Positions 20,544 through 33,030 of a DNA stretch of 64,000 bases are shown here, in pieces. Location of the stretch: positions 1,496,777-1,560,776 of the forward strand of contig JAJEKV010000036.1 in the NCBI GenBank assembly GCA_021234155.1, written 5' to 3'. The first letter of the stretch is position 1. Every line of letters begins with the position of its first letter. The DNA comes from Isoetes taiwanensis. Taxonomy: Eukaryota > Streptophyta > Lycopodiopsida > Isoetales > Isoetaceae. The position numbers and the translations under genes are program-made. Under the pieces are notes generated by a model that was not told the origin of the DNA, ran no database searches, and saw only the letters and a list, made by a program, of their open reading frames with translations.

Positions 20544-21647
20544 AAACACTTGGCCTTCACAACTTGAAGGTATGCCATGAAACACTTTGGCGACATTTAT
20601 TGCAGGCTGTTACAGGTGAGATTGCATTCACATAGTTCCCTGCAACTAGTGAATGTGGCGTTGGGGCCAACATCAAGTAAGAACATCGGCTTCATCGTAT
20701 TACCCCATGGCCAATAAGCTAAATTCATATTTCTGTGCATTCTGTGTTCAGTTCAGAGACAATGTTCCCATATTCTGATATTTATCTCACTGTGCCAATA
20801 TGAGGAGTTAACGGTGCTCAATAACAGAGAAGCAAAACGATTTGCCAAATTAAGAGAAGCAAAACGATTTGCCAAATTAAGTAGCATGGAACCTGAAACA
20901 TAGTTAACTAGGTATATTTACCTCATGCTCTGCTTTTCCAAAGGCTCGCATTCACCTAGGCAATAGTTGCAAATGTACCAATGAGAAGGAGCCTTCCGAG
21001 TAAAAATAAGGATCCACAAATAAATCTGCAAAACTATGGCAAAAGCCCAAGGAGCCGGGATTTAAAAACGACCTGCGCATGTCTATATTACTATATCATG
21101 TAATACATCTCAGGTAAGACTGCAGTGAATACACAAAGAAGGCAACGTGTATCAAGTACAAAGATCCACATTCAGAACAAAGACATTTATGCACGCTGCC
21201 ATGGCAGACCATTTGCAGATCGAGACTGGATCTCACCTCGTGCTCAAATCATACTTAAGAGGAAGGCCCTGGTCTGGGCATGAGAGAAGGATAAACCCAA
21301 ATGTAGATGCTCAAGAACTTCCCATTTACACGTGGATCTCTCTCAGAATAGCTGCTCTTCCAGATCCAAAACCCGATCAGCAATAGAAAGGTCAAAAATC
21401 TTTCTGAAGTATCTTCCTAACCTAGCACCCTCAAATCTGACTAAAGAAGCTCTCACACCATAATGCAGAGCATATAGAATGTGCACAGCAAGTAAATCAA
21501 TCACGAATATTCCACCAGCAGTTGTTATTGCTTCTTACATGACTGAAATTGAAATCTTAAAAGCCTGTTTAATTCATTTCTGATGGATTGACATTTACCT
21601 ATTAGTTCAATTAAGGGGACCAAACTAATATTCTTGGGCTAGTACCT

Positions 21648-21755
21648 GCAATGCATTTCATGTTTCCGCAATGGATCACCAATGTCCAGACGACTAACAT
21701 GAGTGTCCAGATCATCTGAAACGTTTGGACCATACATGACTAATGGCATTGACTG
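21648..21755 (-). pseudogene. exon of an unrecognised gene
   Basis: Between an acceptor-like CACAAACCAG and a donor CAG/GTACTAG the minus strand encodes SMPLVMYGPNVSDDLDTHV and SRLDIGDPLRKHEMHC without stops. It looks like true protein but I cannot name the family. It may belong with the exon at 22503-22676, which is on the same strand. Confidence 0.35.
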
Positions 21756-22502
21756 GTTTGTGACATTGAAAACATTTACAATGATAGCCTGACTTTCAAA
21801 GAAGTTATCTCAAAGAGGTTTTCAACCACAGATTCAAAATCAAAACCTACATATCTGTTTGCATAAATACATGCCATTAATCTGACAAAGAAAATCTCTA
21901 TGAAAGGTAACAGACTGACACAACATAATGCGCCAGACATTGGGCTCAAATGTAAAAACCTCACCTTTTCCCCAGTTCTCATCTTTTGCTAACTTGACTA
22001 CATCTTTTGCATGCTATGATGCGATACTCAAACTGTCCAAGTTCCCTTTTCATTCTGCACCTGTCCAATCCATGTGGCTTCAAAGTGCTTCACACCTGAA
22101 GATACAAATCATCTACGAAGTTAGAAAGAGTAATAAAAATTCTAAATGACGGGGCACTTCATTTGCATGTCCACTAGCAACTGAAATCCCAACAGAGCAG
22201 AATCAGATTCAACATCAACGCTACATCAAGCTTCTAAATTTCAAAAACTTGGAACTACATAATGCAAACTGGAACGTTAGAGTGAATCAAAACAAATTTG
22301 CATTTGATTCACCAAGATGATATTTTGTTAAAAATACAAATAGAAGGTTCTGTTACATTGTCCTCTCTGGCTAGACTCTATTCCGCTTATGATTTACATA
22401 TATGTGGCACACAAATAACCTGCATGAAAAGATAGTATTAATCAAACAACTTCGGGGAGAAAAACATGGCTCAAAGCTAAATATAATACCGTAAGATCTT
22501 AC

Positions 22503-22676
22503 CCGCTATAGCCGGCCACAACAAGCTCCGGCCACATATCCAATGGCATAACGTTGTGGGTGCGCAATACTTCTACAAATTGCTTGCATTCCATGTGTAC
22601 TCTGGAGAAGGATTGATCAAAATGCTTGACAACCGACTTCGTTCTTACTCTCTTGGTCCATTGATCATCCACCATG
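22503..22676 (-). pseudogene. exon of an unrecognised gene
   Basis: A 174-nt exon with acceptor GGCCAG and donor GCGG/GTAAGA. It encodes MVDDQWTKRVRTKSVVKHFD, then FSRVHMECKQFVEVLRTHNV and MPLDMWPELVVAGYSG. Both splice sites are good and the frame is open, so it is probably a real exon or recent relic. The longer plus-strand frame over 22556-23155 runs antisense to it. Family not recognised. Confidence 0.45.
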
Positions 22677-23368
22677 TCTGGCCTCCCGATTTAAACAAGC
22701 CTCAAGCCTGGCAAAAAAAGAAAAGGCATAAAGGCATAAGAGAGGATAAAAAATCCTCGAACAGACATGACTCCTCCTCGAAGTTTGGTCAACAACTGAG
22801 ATACCAAACATGTTTGAAACTAGCAAATATGCAAGATTTAGTTGAAGATTCCAAGTTGGATTGCACAATTTTCCCCGGATTTCTGGATAGCATAATGTTT
22901 CATTACATGGCACAAGAAACAATAAAACTTTTATTGTATTGTGTAGGAAGGTGCATACAGAAGCCATTTGAAACAACTTGGTTAGATGGTGAAGGCAAGA
23001 GCAAAACTAGGTTCATATATGGGGGTACAGTTTGGCCACTTCAGTTCGTAGAATATCAATTTACATATGCAGCCCTGGTAAAGACAGTTATAGAAGACGT
23101 TTTTAACCCTAGGATGAATGTTGCAAGAATTTGCACACTAACACTTCATTCCTAAAACGGATTGAAACTGTACTCATATCCAATGTTTCCATTTTCCAAA
23201 GCACATTTCTCAGAAAAGCACAAGCATGGACTCGAAAAGCAAGAGTGTGAACATAAATTCTAAACTTTTGATGGTGTCTAAATTACAGGAGGCTACCATG
23301 AATAAATGTCAAAATACCTTAGGAACAGAAACTAAAGAAGACCAAGTCATATAATGAAGCACGATTAA

Positions 23369-23636
23369 TCAGCGAGCTGTACTTCTTCTAATGTGAGCCA
23401 TGTGCCCACGTCCATAGGCTCCTCCAGAGACATGCAGTCTTGAATTCACAAAGGCCTGTCACCAAGCAGTTAATCTCATAAAGTGCATAAAGTTGAAGTG
23501 GTGAACAAAATGAAATGTTATTTTTGGCACTTACAGCTGCATGCTGATATCGAGGAGCAGGTGATATACCAGTTGCAGTTGCCCATTCCCAGCTTCCATC
23601 ATCTTTTCTACCAAGTGCATGAGCAGAAGATAGGGG
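23369..23636 (-). pseudogene. BSL-type Kelch-repeat phosphatase, two exons of a relic
   Basis: Exon 23636-23535 (exactly 34 codons, acceptor TGTGTAG, donor GCT/GTAAGT) encodes AHALGRKDDGSWEWATATG and ISPAPRYQHAA. The next exon starts at 23455 after GTGACAG with AFVNSRLHVSGGAYGRG and runs into TGA at 23371-23369. The words DGSWEW, PRYQHAA and RLHVSGG are the Kelch-domain signature of BSU1/BSL Ser/Thr phosphatases of brassinosteroid signalling. The phosphatase domain and most Kelch repeats are missing, and the tail diverges, so this is a fragment. Confidence 0.65.
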
Positions 23637-23639
23637 CTA

Positions 23640-24780
23640 CACACAAGTTTCAAGGTTCAAAATCACCAATTAAGCCACATATTTGCATATATACAGCAAT
23701 GTAAAAAGAAAAGATTATAATGCATAAACCCAATACTCAGGGAAATATCTGTCAAGAAAGATTGAAGACATTATCAGGACACACTGTGTAGTGTTACCAA
23801 AGTCCATGGCCCTGTTAAAAGATGACCCAACTCCATTCCATTTACGAAAATATGAAAGCTCAATAACTTGATGATCAGCAGTTTTAGATCAGCTTCCGGA
23901 AGGAATAATAAGAGCCTCAAAAACAAAAGCATGGCGTAACTAGCTTGCAAGGTCATCTAGTATAGAAGCAGAGATATACAGCCAAGCTTGCAACAAGAAA
24001 AAATGTTGCATCATATCACTAACCTCTGTTTGTAAGATAAAATGCATGGTCCATATCGTTAAAAGCATGTTACTGCATGAATGAGCAATGAAACCACTAA
24101 GGGTAGTTCAACGCTGTATTACCCAATCTGCTCAGGCGATAGCTTTATACCACTGAATAATTACCGAAATTCATGTAGCTAGAATAATTATACCTGAAAA
24201 ACATCATTGGCTCTAGCATGGCAAAAGCAACTTCGTCATCTATTAACCTCCACTGAAAACATCATTGCCAGCATCAAGGCGGCACAATATGTGCTCTAAA
24301 TCCAGCACACACAGGTCTTGCCATAAAAATTTGGCCAGCACAGATTCGGCCATGCCGGATTAAGCGGACGGCAGAAAAATTTCAGCTTAAGCAAAAGGCA
24401 AAAACCTTCTTGTCAAGAACAAAGCCGACCAATCCCCCCGCATCTTTCCTCCACAACACTACTCCATTCAAAAACACCTCTAAAGCAAGACGGTTATATG
24501 GAATCAAATCAAAATAGGGCGATCGTCATTTTTGAGCAAGGTTTTGTGGCCGACCTGCTGGGTACTTCCGGGGAGCGAGAGCATCTTGAGAAGCCGGAGT
24601 CGGAGGGGCCGTTTACCCTTGCTACATACCCGATGCTAGATACGTTGAGATTGATGAGGAGATTTCGCCTGCGCCATAGCCGGACCGAAAGCAATCGATT
24701 AGGGCAAGCCACAACAGTCGTCCATCAGATGAGATTCGATGGAGAAATCGAATTGGGGCTTTTAACGTGGGCCGTCCAAA
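23640..24780. other. no gene recognised
   Basis: Mixed intron-like sequence. Frames on both strands at 24498-24785 are open but carry no motif I know. Confidence 0.3.
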
Positions 24781-24847
24781 TCTGAAATGGACGGCCAGGA
24801 TTAAAATCTCTACACACTCTACACACAATATCCGAGATGGACGGTCG

Positions 24848-24973
24848 AGATGAAATGCCCCAATTTCAAGGGTCGAGATTAAAAGCCCCAAATCAGATAA
24901 TCGACGGTCTAGATAAAATGCCCCAATTTCAAGGGCCCAGATTAAAAGCCCCAAATAAGGGGGGATGCTTGGG
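24848..24973 (+). repeat. 63-bp tandem duplication
   Basis: AGAT(G/A)AAATGCCCCAATTT starts at 24848 and again at 24911, each followed by AGATTAAAAGCCCCAAAT. Looser copies of GATGGACGG phrases surround it (24780-25025). Confidence 0.8.
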
Positions 24974-25079
24974 GTGTTACGAGGTGGCACCGTCTGGGCC
25001 ATCCATCTCAGAGATGGACGGCCGAGATCAATCTCTACACCATGATCCAGACCTCCATATAATTGTATAAATATAAGGA

Positions 25080-25162
25080 TATATATTTATTTTTTATTAT
25101 ACATAAACGTAATCATTTAATTAATTTCAATCTAAAACTTTCTTTAAATATTTTGAAAAGAA
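25080..25162. repeat. repeat X, copy 3, left of the Helitron
   Basis: Matches 14070-14151 of copy 1 up to TTTTGAAAAGAA. The match breaks exactly where the Helitron begins and resumes at 29650. Confidence 0.85.
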
Positions 25163-26109
25163 TCTACTTTGTTAATTTGGGATTATCCGGCCTGGCAGAA
25201 AATGTTTTTGGATTTTGTTTTAATTCGATTTCCTAAGATTTTTGGGGTTTCTAGACGTCGAAAACGTTTTCCGATGTTCCAAAAATCGTACAATTTTTTG
25301 TTTTGGAGAAATGTTTTCTGAGATTTCCCCTTAATCCGGTCGAGAGGGCATATCGATGCCACACAATCGGCATGCATTTTGGTGGCATCGAGGAAGATAT
25401 ATTTAGAGGGATTTTCCAGTGCGGCAAGGGTGCCCAGGTTTGATTGGTGCTGCAGTTTGGTTTCGTCGCGAATGGTCCAACGGATTCTGCCATATGATGT
25501 GAGTATAAGCTTTCTTTGCCTTTAGGTTTTCGTCAGAGCTCTTCTTTGAAGCTCCATGTTTGTCTTGCTATACTTTTGCATGATATCATGTGCTAACTAG
25601 AAGGAATCAGAAAGGTGATTTGTGCTCCATCTTTTGTACTGCATCAATATGCAATTAGGATTAACGATGCAGTACGGCAATATTTTCCTGCTAACATGTC
25701 ATCAATTTGTTGCAAATTTCTATCTGTTTTGATTTCTTCTATTAGAATGGCTGGTGCTTTTCACTGGATTATAAATTATACTTGGATGTAAAACTTTTCT
25801 GACAGCAGAGCAATATACATGATATGCATGCATGAAACCTCTGGTATTTTAGTATGAGGGTTGAACAATCATCCAAATGCTTAGTTTGCCTCTACCACGG
25901 GATTACCATGGAAGGGGCTGCAGTCTTTTCTCTACTTCTGGCTTTTCTAGCCCTTTCTCATTATGTAAATATACTAATATACTTCCAGCTTGATTGTTGA
26001 TACTCAATAAATTTTAGCAAAGCATAAGTGTGGCATCTTGGACACGAGGACGATAGTGTTATTTCCTTTTCTTTACTTCTGGCTTTTCCATATGAGTGTA
26101 AGTTCCATG

Positions 26110-26293
26110 TTCATTCTAGACGATGCAACCATAGAGAAGGTAAGTTATCTTAATTATTTTTCTTGCCGTTCTCTGTAAAGAATTGCACTTATAATCAAAG
26201 AAACTTCTATGCAGGGACAAATGTTTGAAGGCTCTTGGTGCTGAAGTTGCAAGGGTACGTCCCATACACAAAGATCAATTTGGCGATGATCAG
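26110..26293 (+). pseudogene. captured cysteine-synthase-like exon pair
   Basis: FILDDATIEK (26110-26139, then donor GTAAGT) and, after acceptor TATGCAG, KCLKALGAEVARVRP in the 26215-26293 block. PLP-dependent cysteine synthase/CBS-type proteins have the pattern PDD-x-EK-x-LLKALGAxVxRVRP. The second piece is one base out of frame with the first. It lies inside the Helitron, which commonly captures host exons. Identification rests on about 30 residues. Confidence 0.5.
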
Positions 26294-29200
26294 GTTTCTG
26301 AATTTTTTACTAGGACTTGCTCTTTCTTCCTACAAGGGATCCTCTTTGCAACCTCTACATAGTGAATGATGCTGAAAGAAGGAATCTAATACTTTTTATG
26401 GATCCTTTGTCTTGCAGAAGTTTCCATATTTTGCATTGCATGTTCTTGCAAAGATGCAGGCAATGTTTTTTGCGTAATGGTCGAATTCTTCTTGGGCTAC
26501 TAATTTTCGAAGCAATCAAACACAATGTGGAGTTTGAGATTCTTTCTGCTGCCTTTGTAATTATATCCATCGATGTATTTCAAATTCCTACCCCATGCAT
26601 TTGAATATGTCTTTATCTGTGTTCTTGGGTCAAACTTTCCTGTGTTGTGCATGTCAAATGCCACCTTTTTAAATGGTGATCAATATTCAGTTCTGTCTAT
26701 TATAACTAATGTGTCTTTATGTAGGTACCAACCACTCGAGACTTCTCAAGACTATTGCAGAAAGATTCGTCCACATCCACATCCACCAAAGGATGTAGGT
26801 TAGTGTTTGGTACATGAATGCAAATCGTGTTTTACCCTACCATACAAACTGTACATGATCCTGTCGACCAAACAGAAACTTTGGTCCTGTAACTAGATGA
26901 ATTGTAATAACAGGTCTGTGAATGAATAATTAAATTAGAAAAGGAAGTCAACAAAATGCTTGGAAAGACATGGAGATTTGTGGATGAGGTTTGAGGTTTG
27001 CATAATTGGTAACAGATGCATAATTGGTAGCGATTTGCATAATTGGTAGCGAACGTGAGATATGTTACTATATGTTCTGAAAAGTATGCAAGCCTTGCTT
27101 CGACTCTCTGAATGTTTATTTTTCACAGAAGTATTTCCATATCTTCCTAGAATATGTGCTCAAATTGGCGAGATTTTATGGCCAAGACGGTCAGAAATTT
27201 GGAAACTATACTGTGTAGAACATTTTGACCTTGCATCGTATTAAATGGTTTGATCTTCTCAAATTGCGAAAGGAGGTTTTAAAGCCCATCAGACAAGGTG
27301 TTCCCATATTGCTGTTATAGTTTCAGTGCTATTAATTTCAGATCCAGTACTTGCGTCTATTTATCAACTACTGCCACTTCATGCAATCATGCAGGGCACA
27401 AGCACTTGAGACTTCATGTAAGTTGTTGTTTTTTATGTAATTATATAAGCATTAAGAGGCCCTTTTTCTGCCAACACATTTTTGACAGTAAAAAAGTTGT
27501 ACTATTAGGTTCTTCTTTGACTTCTATTGCATTTAACTTCTTATTTTTGGTGGTTGTAGATTGACACTTTAACTGGCATCCTACCTTCAAATGCGTCCAC
27601 ATCTATTTTGTACTTTACGGTATTGCTGGAATGCATGGGCTAAGTATGAAGCATGATAGAAGCAAGCCAATAATATCTTTGGAGCTCAAAATTCTTGCAC
27701 GATTGGGGAAATAGATAGTTACAGATCTATCAACATTTGCAGTAAATATTGAATTCTAGAACTCCTTATAGAAGTTTGTGGCTTCAAGCTTTTATAATTC
27801 ATGGGATTTCATTGTGTACATAAATTCAACTTTAAATAGTGGCGAGGTTTGCTCCTGCCATACCATGGTCAGGCATACTAGCGCTCAAGAGCTTGGGTCA
27901 CCCAAACTCAATTCCGTTATCTCTTTGAAAGATCTAACAAATGCATTGGCACATTGAAGTACTCTGCAGATACAAAGTTTCATCCTTTCCCTTGGAGGTG
28001 GTTTGGTTTTGGGAAATGAGGATCCTTTAGTACACATTGGTGCTTATTGTATCTCTCATTGGTCACGGACACATCCATATTTGAGGAGAATGAATTGAGT
28101 TTTGTTAGTAGTGTGGTAGTTAACCTGGCTTGACTTGCCAATTTAGCTGATTCACAAGTTAAACATTTGACAATAGATGTGTGTTAATTTCCATTATTGT
28201 CTCCTATCTCAATTATGCATAAGAGCCATGTTGTACAAATTAAAGGAGAAATTATTATGCATAAGAGCCATGTTGTACAAATTAAAGAAGAAATAGTTGT
28301 AATTAACTTCAATCCAACACCCATTACACAGAATCTTATTAGAGGTGTTTTTTGTGGTCATCGAATGTTCTTTTGTTGCTGCAAAGTGCATATAGATGGT
28401 CCTTTGTGCTGCCTGTGCATAACTGTGTATCTGGGCAGGCAAGGAAAGAGTAGAATGTCATGTTGACGTCTCATGGAATGTCTTCGCAACTGTATATTTC
28501 TATATCCAAATATAGCCTAAAAGAGGAACTTGAAGTGTAAGCCATATGTGACTGCAATACTAAGTTCGGATCAATTACATGGCAAAAATCATTAGCATTT
28601 AGATGTTAGTTTAGGTGGCACAATCTATTAGCATTTACATGTTGGCATAGGTAGACATGTTAGGTTAGGTGGCACAATCGGTTAGCGCACATAATGGCGG
28701 CGTAGGTAGACATTACACTTTGTTCTATTTAGTGTGAACACTCATCCTGTATAACACGTGTTGTGCTTACTTGCCAAACCAATTTTATGCTTGCTCCATT
28801 CTTTTTAAATTGTTGTATGATGTTACAATTTTTTTTTTGAAGAACTGTGTCATCAATATATTAAAAGTATGATGTTACAATTGCTTATAGTGTAATTGTT
28901 GAACGAGAATAAACAACACAACATATAAGGTACATGGGACATTAAAAAATTTCAATTAGCTAGGCCTCCTCTGACGCTTGCCCTCTTGGCATAGGATTAA
29001 TCTTCTGCTCGCTTACTAAGATGCCATAATACAGTAGAATTTAACCAGCACTACAATCCTCAAGTCCTAAGTAGCACATCATTCAAGATAAAAGCTAAAA
29101 TCTATGCCAACAACAGACACTGGAAGTCGCATGGCAAATGGGAATCATTAAACCACCAACAATATTAGGGAATCACCCTGAAAGGAAAACCAAATTTTTT

Positions 29201-29621
29201 TTTTCCACCAAACCAAAAAATCCCAAATCAAAAAACCTCCAAGTGCTATCTAAAGCAGTTATTATAGCCCGACAATGCCAGGCATATTCTTATCATATCT
29301 CTAAAATCCACTTCTCTCTAGCAAAGATGTATCATTGTTCCAGAACATGTTTCAAATCATGCTAAAAAATATATTCTGCATACTGGTATGCAAGTTTTAA
29401 GTTGCTTCACACATTGACATATTTTTTGTATGACACTTCTATTCATTTCATACCATGATCCATTTCACTATGTAGCTAGAGGTGAATTCTTTGGCATTTA
29501 CATTACATAACAAAACAACACAAAACACACAATAATGCCCCTCACACACTCATATTCACAAAAATTGCCATATTCTTTATTCTAGCCAACAATCAAACAA
29601 CCCGTGCAATATTGTAGCAAA

Positions 29622-29638
29622 GCCCGGCAACGCCGGGC
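29622..29638 (+). repeat. Helitron 3' hairpin
   Basis: GCCCGGC-AAC-GCCGGGC, a 7-bp stem, 7 bases upstream of the terminal CTAG at 29646-29649. A degenerate version (GCCCGACAATGCCAGGC) lies at about 29268-29284, perhaps an older end. Confidence 0.92.
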
Positions 29639-29649
29639 ACCATAACTAG

Positions 29650-29690
29650 TAGTATTTTAATTATACAGAGTTGTCTTAGACGAAAACTTA
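29650..29690. repeat. repeat X, copy 3, right of the Helitron
   Basis: TAGTATTTTAATTATAC then GTCTTAGACGA, the continuation of repeat X as in 14152-14185. Confidence 0.85.
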
Positions 29691-29922
29691 ATTGTAAATA
29701 GATGAAACCGAGAATTAGTTTAGAAAGCAACTTTAAACTTTTGTAAGTACTATATTTTTTATCTAAAGATAAACAGAACAAATTATTAAAATCAATAAGA
29801 GCTAAAAATACATATAATATTATCATGGCATCCTTGAAGTACATTTATTAGATTTGAATCAGTCTAAATTTTGTTAAATATATCATAAGACCTTCATTTT
29901 GCATAATCATCATGTAATGCCA

Positions 29923-29950
29923 CGATTCTATTGCAATAGCAATAGAATCG
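29923..29950. repeat. 12-bp stem hairpin
   Basis: CGATTCTATTGC-AATA-GCAATAGAATCG. Perfect 12-bp arms around four bases. Confidence 0.9.
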
Positions 29951-32900
29951 ACATTCCTTGGATGGGGACGCCCTATCTTGCTCTCCTATTTATATCGCCT
30001 CCTTCCTCATTTCCAGCCATCGGCGTTCTCTTGAGCTCCTTTCTATTCTGCTCATTTTTTGCTCCACAAGTTTATCCTAGCAGTTTGGTTTCAATCATCT
30101 ACTATTTGAATGTCCCTTTCTTTCTTACAGATTTCTTTGCCTTTTTTGCCGACTCTTATTCAGCCATCGGATCTTGATAGAACGCTGGATAGGCCGGATA
30201 CTATCAACACGATTTTCCACATGCAGCCCAAGTTTTGTATTTTGAAACTATGATTGGTGCAGGCCAGGTTTTATTGTTGAATCGATGCTTGTGGTCTCTA
30301 TTCATGTTTTCGATGAATTATTAGGTTTTTTTCTGGGTCTATGCTTGCCTGTTAGTGATAGTCACGGCTCTGGTTCTTTTCGATTTCGTTATGGTGCAGA
30401 AATAACATTAGATTAATTTTTGCCCTCTGTGTATTATTAAGGCCTTCTATCTTTGCTTGCACCTTTTTTGGTCGGTTTATTTTGTTCTGGTGGATTACTA
30501 GCGCAGACTTGGATTGGTTTAGATTCTGACCTTGCCGTTTGGCGTGTGGGGCTCCAAAGAGCACTGGTTTTTCTCACGAATTTTTGGCTTGAATAGGTGC
30601 CACCGTGCTGTGGCTGCTCCAATTTCTATAACTTGATGGCTCTGTTTTTCAGTCTGCAGAGAAGGGTTTTAAGTCATCTGACGCTTTGCTTACTCCTGAG
30701 TTTTTGCTCTATATAGCTGGCTTCCCAGATGGGGGTCTTGGTCGGGTCGTCCCGTAGATAAGTATTGTGATATGGTAAGTATTGGGGGAGTTTGATCCTT
30801 GCAGATGTATGGCGGCTATGGTCAGACACAGGATACAATGAGGTCTCGGTTTGGCTACACAAGAACCAAATCAGTCCGGATGGTGCCGCTGGCTTTTGTG
30901 GTTTGCTGCATATGGAACTCATCCACAGTTTTCTTCTTCTATTTGTTACCTGTATTGATTGATTGATTGCATATGAACAGTGATTTGATCATCCCCTTTT
31001 GTGGTTATCCGATGGCAGGGCACAGGTTTGATCCTACAGGTTTAGCTTGCACAAGGCCCTAGGCAGGGCTATGGTGTCTGCCGGATCTATGTCATCGCTG
31101 GTTTTCTCATCACTTGAATCTGCAGCAAGGTCTGACCAGGTGGTCCCAATGCCGCCCAGTTCAACATCAGAGTCTGGACAATCTTTATAAAAGTTTATCA
31201 GCTTCAACTTCAGATCGGGGCGACCTCTCCCAGATAAGTGGTTGTAAACCGAGTGTTGCTTCTGTTTTTTCTCTTGGCTTTGCCTTTTTTCGATTCTTTC
31301 TTATTAGCTGCATTGCTTGGCTCTCCAATTGTGTCATTCTGTTTGTCTATTGCTTGCTTACTGGCTGTTGCATAGGATCTTTCTATTAGTTCATATTTTG
31401 GTAGATCTTATGAAACCAGGTGCAGGTCGGCCAGGCTCTGTTTGGGGTCACCTTAAGATAGACCAAGGCTCTCATTCGTGCAGACAATTGGTTTGATCGG
31501 GGTTTCATCTTGACATCTTGTCCATCGGCCTCTGTCTGCCTCGCGTACATGGCATACCCGTAATCCACGACCTTCCGGTGTGCATCCGACATCCTCCAGG
31601 AGCAGGCTCGCAGCCTCTGTTGTCTTCGAGTGCTCACATTCCTGTTCCACACTTTTATCCATTAGCGGTTAGGCCTATCTTAAACTTTGTTTATGGTTGT
31701 TGTTCGTATATATAAATACTTGGGATGTGTCCAGCACTTATGTTGGTTGGGTATGTTAGCCAATTTTGGTTATGGTCAGGAGGGGGCCTCGGCGGTATGG
31801 ATTTTCAAGTTCTAGTTTCAGCCCTTTCAATTAGTTTGATGGGTGGCGGTAATGCGTTGGTGAGAAAATTTGTGCTTCATCCCTCAGAGGGCCATGGCTC
31901 CTATCTCGCCGATATTTCATCATTGGCATTTAGGCATGACTCATAAGTCAGATTATGGGAGGTATGTTTACCTTATGGGTCTTACATTACTCTTATGGGC
32001 TTTACAACATGGGTGTTTGTGTCTTTTTTCACTCTTGCATTTTCTTTGTCACTTTTTGTACGAGTGGTTTGCATGGTTTGGGATACATGCCGGATTTTGT
32101 GATATGGACGCATATGTGGCTCGAGCATTGGTTGTGGAGTTTTTACGAGCTTCTTGCATATGGTTGCTATTGTTTTGAATTCATGGTTTTTAAGAGCTTT
32201 GATCGTTTACCTAATCCTTGATATGATTCCTACATTGTATTGATCAATTTATTTGCTATATTATATGCATATTATGGATATTATCTAAGTTGTACTGTGT
32301 GCCATTCTTGGTTGCTGTTGTTTGCATCATTCTCCCTTGGTTTCAACTTTCCCTTCAGGGTGGGGTTCTTAAGTGGCAGTCGAGCCTTGTTACTGTTGTT
32401 TCATGATTCACCTTTGGCTCTGATTGTCTTTTTTCGGTTTATTAGCCTAACTTTTTGGGTTCTGGGCCTTGCAAACACTGTTACGCTTGCCATTCTTTCC
32501 AATTTCCTTTTGTCTCGTACAAACATTTAAATCCTATACATTTCTCCAAATGGCTTCTTGGTTCACGTGATCCTTTTTTCATTAGCCGGTCATGTTCGTT
32601 TGATGGTTCCATGTGCTCCCTTTGATGGATATATGGCTTCAGTGTTTCTATATCATAGGATTCTTTGCCATTAATCGATCGTATTCGATAGTTCCATATG
32701 GCCCTTTTGATGGTTCATGGAATCTCATGGGGTCTATAGGTTTGGTTTCTCATCATTATTTTTATGCATGGGTGCACTGTTGGATCTAATTTTTGTAAGG
32801 GGTTGAGTTTCTGGTCTCATTCTAATCCCTTTAATTCTTTGTTTTCTTTTGTTCCAATGCTCCATATTCTTTTTTGGCCCTTTTATTACCATGATTCTTT

Positions 32901-33030
32901 TTGCGGTTCGTTCACTTTTATAGCTTTCTTGGCCACCGCGTATTCTTTGCCGACTTTGCCCGATTTGTTGGACCATTATTTTTCCATCCTTACCGTTCAT
33001 GTTGGATGGGTCCCTAGGTATGTCTTGCAT
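29951..33030. other. no gene recognised
   Basis: T-rich sequence with hydrophobic frames on the plus strand (31725-32530) that have no family motif. Regions near 31080-31220 and 31410-31660 are less AT-rich and might be untranslated sequence of an unidentified transcript or transposon. Confidence 0.35.

Larger units (their letters stand above)
20550..23360 (-). other. gene-relic region with isolated exons
   Basis: Apart from the two exons listed separately, the stretch has intron-like composition. Between 21930 and 22090 the minus strand has short coding-like pieces (KHFEATWIGQVQNEKGTW; KLAKDENWGKGEVFTFEPNV) that might be further exons of the same unknown gene. Confidence 0.3.
25163..29649 (+). 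mobile_element. non-autonomous Helitron, 4487 bp
   Basis: Begins TC (TCTACTTTG) after an A, and ends with a 7-bp GC hairpin, a 7-base spacer and CTAG before a T, all Helitron hallmarks (5' TC, 3' CTRR, insertion between A and T, no target duplication). The flanks GAAAAGAA and TAGTATTTTAATTATAC are contiguous in repeat X copy 1 at 14151/14152, which confirms both ends. No Rep-helicase is present. It carries exon shreds resembling a cysteine-synthase-like enzyme (26110-26293). The rest (26300-29600) is AT-rich and intron-like, with no recognised gene. Confidence 0.92.

Noticed and set aside
22556-23155. A 199-codon plus-strand reading frame
   Set aside because: It runs antisense to a well-formed spliced exon (22503-22676) and has no recognisable motif or exon structure of its own.
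31725-32530. Hydrophobic plus-strand frames suggesting a membrane protein
   Set aside because: T-rich sequence makes such frames by chance. They are short, overlapping in different frames, and lack family motifs or splice sites.
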